Below, one piece after another: positions 62,201 through 64,000 of a stretch of 64,000 bases of DNA (within the stretch, counting starts at the first letter, position 1; every line of letters begins with the position of its first letter). The position numbers were made by a program, and so were the translations under genes. The notes beneath the pieces were generated by a model. That model was not told where the DNA came from and did not search any database. It worked only from the letters and a program-made list of their open reading frames with translations. The stretch is from Sisyra terminalis (taxonomy: Eukaryota; Arthropoda; Insecta; Neuroptera; Sisyridae). The DNA is taken from assembly GCA_958496175.1 (NCBI GenBank), contig OY292274.1, forward strand, positions 26,947,482 through 27,011,481, in the 5' to 3' direction.

Positions 62201-64000
62201 TAGAACCCCGAAGCTCTCACGTTTTCGTTTTCAATTCAGATTTGACTCGAAAAACAGATATTTATGATGTTAGATAACAAGACATATTAAGTGATATAAA
62301 TGGTACATTACGATGAAAACCCACACAAAAGAAGAAAATTCAATAACAATATTACAAAGCAAAAACGGAGGAATTGTGAAAGATTGAAAATGATTTTCGA
62401 AATTGGGTCTCTCACAAAAGGAGAGAAAATCATTTTCGTTATAGTTTTATCGTTATATTTTCGATAGTTTTATCAGTGTAATTTGATTAAGATACAAGAA
62501 AAGATAAGCCCAAAAAATATGACTACCTGAATAAAATCCAAGGATATTAAGGGTGAGTTAATGATGGTTTGTGATAAGGGCTGAAATAATTTACCGAAAG
62601 CACACGTCTTATATTCCATCTGGGGGTCGATTACCTCTTAAGATACCACTCATTACGTTTAATTCTTGCAGATATTTTTTTGTCGTTTTAAGCCATATGT
62701 CGTTGGTATTAATAATGTCAATATTTTTTACTGCATCGACTTCGACAATTTCAATTATTTTCGAAAATTCATTTCAGCTTTCTTATTGGTTTTGAAGACA
62801 ATATGAACTGGGAATGTAATGATGCTTTTTCTTCCATAAACGAGTATTTCATGCTTGAATTAATAAATGCCTTTTTGCTTTTTAATATTAGCGGGAATAT
62901 AACGGAATATTTCTCACCTTCAGCGACAACCACATCTTTGCTTGGCGTCAATCACTTGTCACACGTACCACCTACGATTACTTTATTTTATACCAGTTAC
63001 CTCAAACATGTGGCACAGTGCCAATATTTTCCATTCACTGTGTCACACACTTTCTTCTAATTCCTATTTCTGTCATTTGAAGATTGATGTTAATATTATT
63101 TGAATAAAGCTTTAGTTTTGTTAATTCAAAAAAAAAAATAATTAGCGATTAAGTGATTGATTCCAATCCGCAAAAAGTATTGGCAAAATCATGAATTCAT
63201 ACCAATATTCAGACGCCGCGTCTATGGTTCTCGTTTGCATACATAATTAAAGACATCGTTATCGGTGAATTGCATCTGTCAATGAGTGCTAATAGCTTTT
63301 CATTACATCTTTCTTTCTAAAACTGTTTCGTATATTCGTTACACCGTATAAAAAAACGAGTTTCACTTAAATAATTGTTTAACCGACTAAATTGGGTGTC
63401 ATCAACGGGTATCAAGACCACCTTTTTCTCTTTTACATTTAATCAGGAAGCGAGAACCTAATGAATTTATGTATCAAAGGAAACCCAACCTGCAATTATT
63501 GATTCTTAATATTACTGATGATGGTGATATCGATGCATTTATTTTTTAATAAACCGATAGATAAGTGCATGAACGCCACATGTTGTTCGATGAATTTTTC
63601 TCGTTAATTTCTTCATATTTTTTCAAATATTTAGGTAAGAAATAAATAATTGTATTTATTTTGAAAAAAGAAAAGAAAGTTTTTGTATTACCTACTTGTT
63701 TGATAAAGAAAATGTTTAAAATTACATTTATTTACATTTTGTAATAAAAAATTAATGGCTATGATTATTGTCATTATGGTTGGTTTGGATTTGAGAATAG
63801 GATTTTTTTTTAAAAATACAAGAAATATCCGGTGAGCTAAACAATTTTTCGCAATTGAAAATATTGTTTGAAATTATGAAAGACGATGATTTAAGGATAT
63901 TTGAATAGAGGTACATCTTTTTTTTTAATTGCATGTCATAAATTTGTTTTTCGTAATTATTCACGAAATCGGTCAATGTTGTAATTTATTTTACAAAAAA
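59236..64000. other. AT-rich intronic stretch upstream of the 153-nt exon, no gene recognised
   Basis: I see no convincing exon in these last 4.8 kb. Short frames (59571-59861, 60333-60554, 62571-63060) are Ile/Phe/Asn-rich, overlap on both strands and lack motifs. A GGATG|GTGAGC donor-like site on the minus strand near 61652 has no matching acceptor and frame. The stretch is probably intron 5' of the 56845-56997 exon. Confidence 0.45.

Noticed and set aside
1..64000. CRISPR arrays, bacterial operons, phage or viral genes
   Set aside because: No spaced direct repeats, no tandem long ORFs and no viral protein motifs were seen; the composition and splice signals are those of an insect nuclear intron.

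Overview
The window is AT-rich, intron-dense eukaryotic DNA and almost certainly comes from an insect nuclear genome. It has no operons, no ribosome binding sites and no long ORFs. What coding it has comes as short exons with good GT/AG splice sites, inside a background of SINEs, MITEs and a decayed LINE. I cannot place the insect order with confidence.

Only two pieces of host protein-coding sequence are well supported, both on the minus strand: a 153-nt exon at 56845-56997 and a 36-nt micro-exon at 52410-52445. Both run phase 1 to phase 1, and they join in frame across a 4.4-kb intron. The encoded segment is rich in Met, His, Gly and Gln and contains an acidic-then-lysine stretch (SDNEHKKK). 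This looks like the disordered linker of a nuclear or RNA-binding regulator, but no folded domain is visible and I do not recognise the gene. The transcript runs right to left. Its upstream part lies beyond about 57.0 kb. Its next downstream exon was not found in the remaining 52.4 kb, so most of the window reads as one very large intron.

Layout. 1-3654: intronic, with a GC-rich island near 1.65-1.80 kb. 3655-4204: foldback MITE. 4.2-24.4 kb: intronic, with one clear tRNA-derived SINE (11.6 kb), a possible second tRNA-like fragment (8.5 kb) and several GC-elevated islands that look like enhancer or conserved non-coding candidates. 24.4-24.9 kb: two different MITEs almost head to tail. 30.8-31.1 kb: a TTAA-flanked piggyBac-like MITE. 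41.9-45.6 kb: a repeat-dense stretch with a hAT-like remnant and four copies of the SINE family. 48.4-49.7 kb: GC-elevated islands, one carrying a cluster of ATCAAT-type homeodomain/Exd-like sites. 50.0-51.2 kb: a 0.73-kb long inverted repeat followed by a 303-bp TA-flanked MITE with 29-bp perfect terminal repeats. 51.4-51.9 and 57.5-58.0 kb: two diverged copies of one DNA-transposon-like repeat, flanking the two exons. 55.1-55.7 kb: a small inverted repeat and a minus-strand SINE copy. 58.2-59.2 kb: a frameshifted non-LTR reverse transcriptase. 59.2-64 kb: intronic, nothing certain.

The most notable items are the phase-matched exon pair in a giant intron, the long inverted repeat (a possible hairpin-RNA source), and the SINE family with a recognisable tRNA head and a shared conserved tail. 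I found no CRISPR array, rRNA, intact tRNA or intact mobile-element gene.
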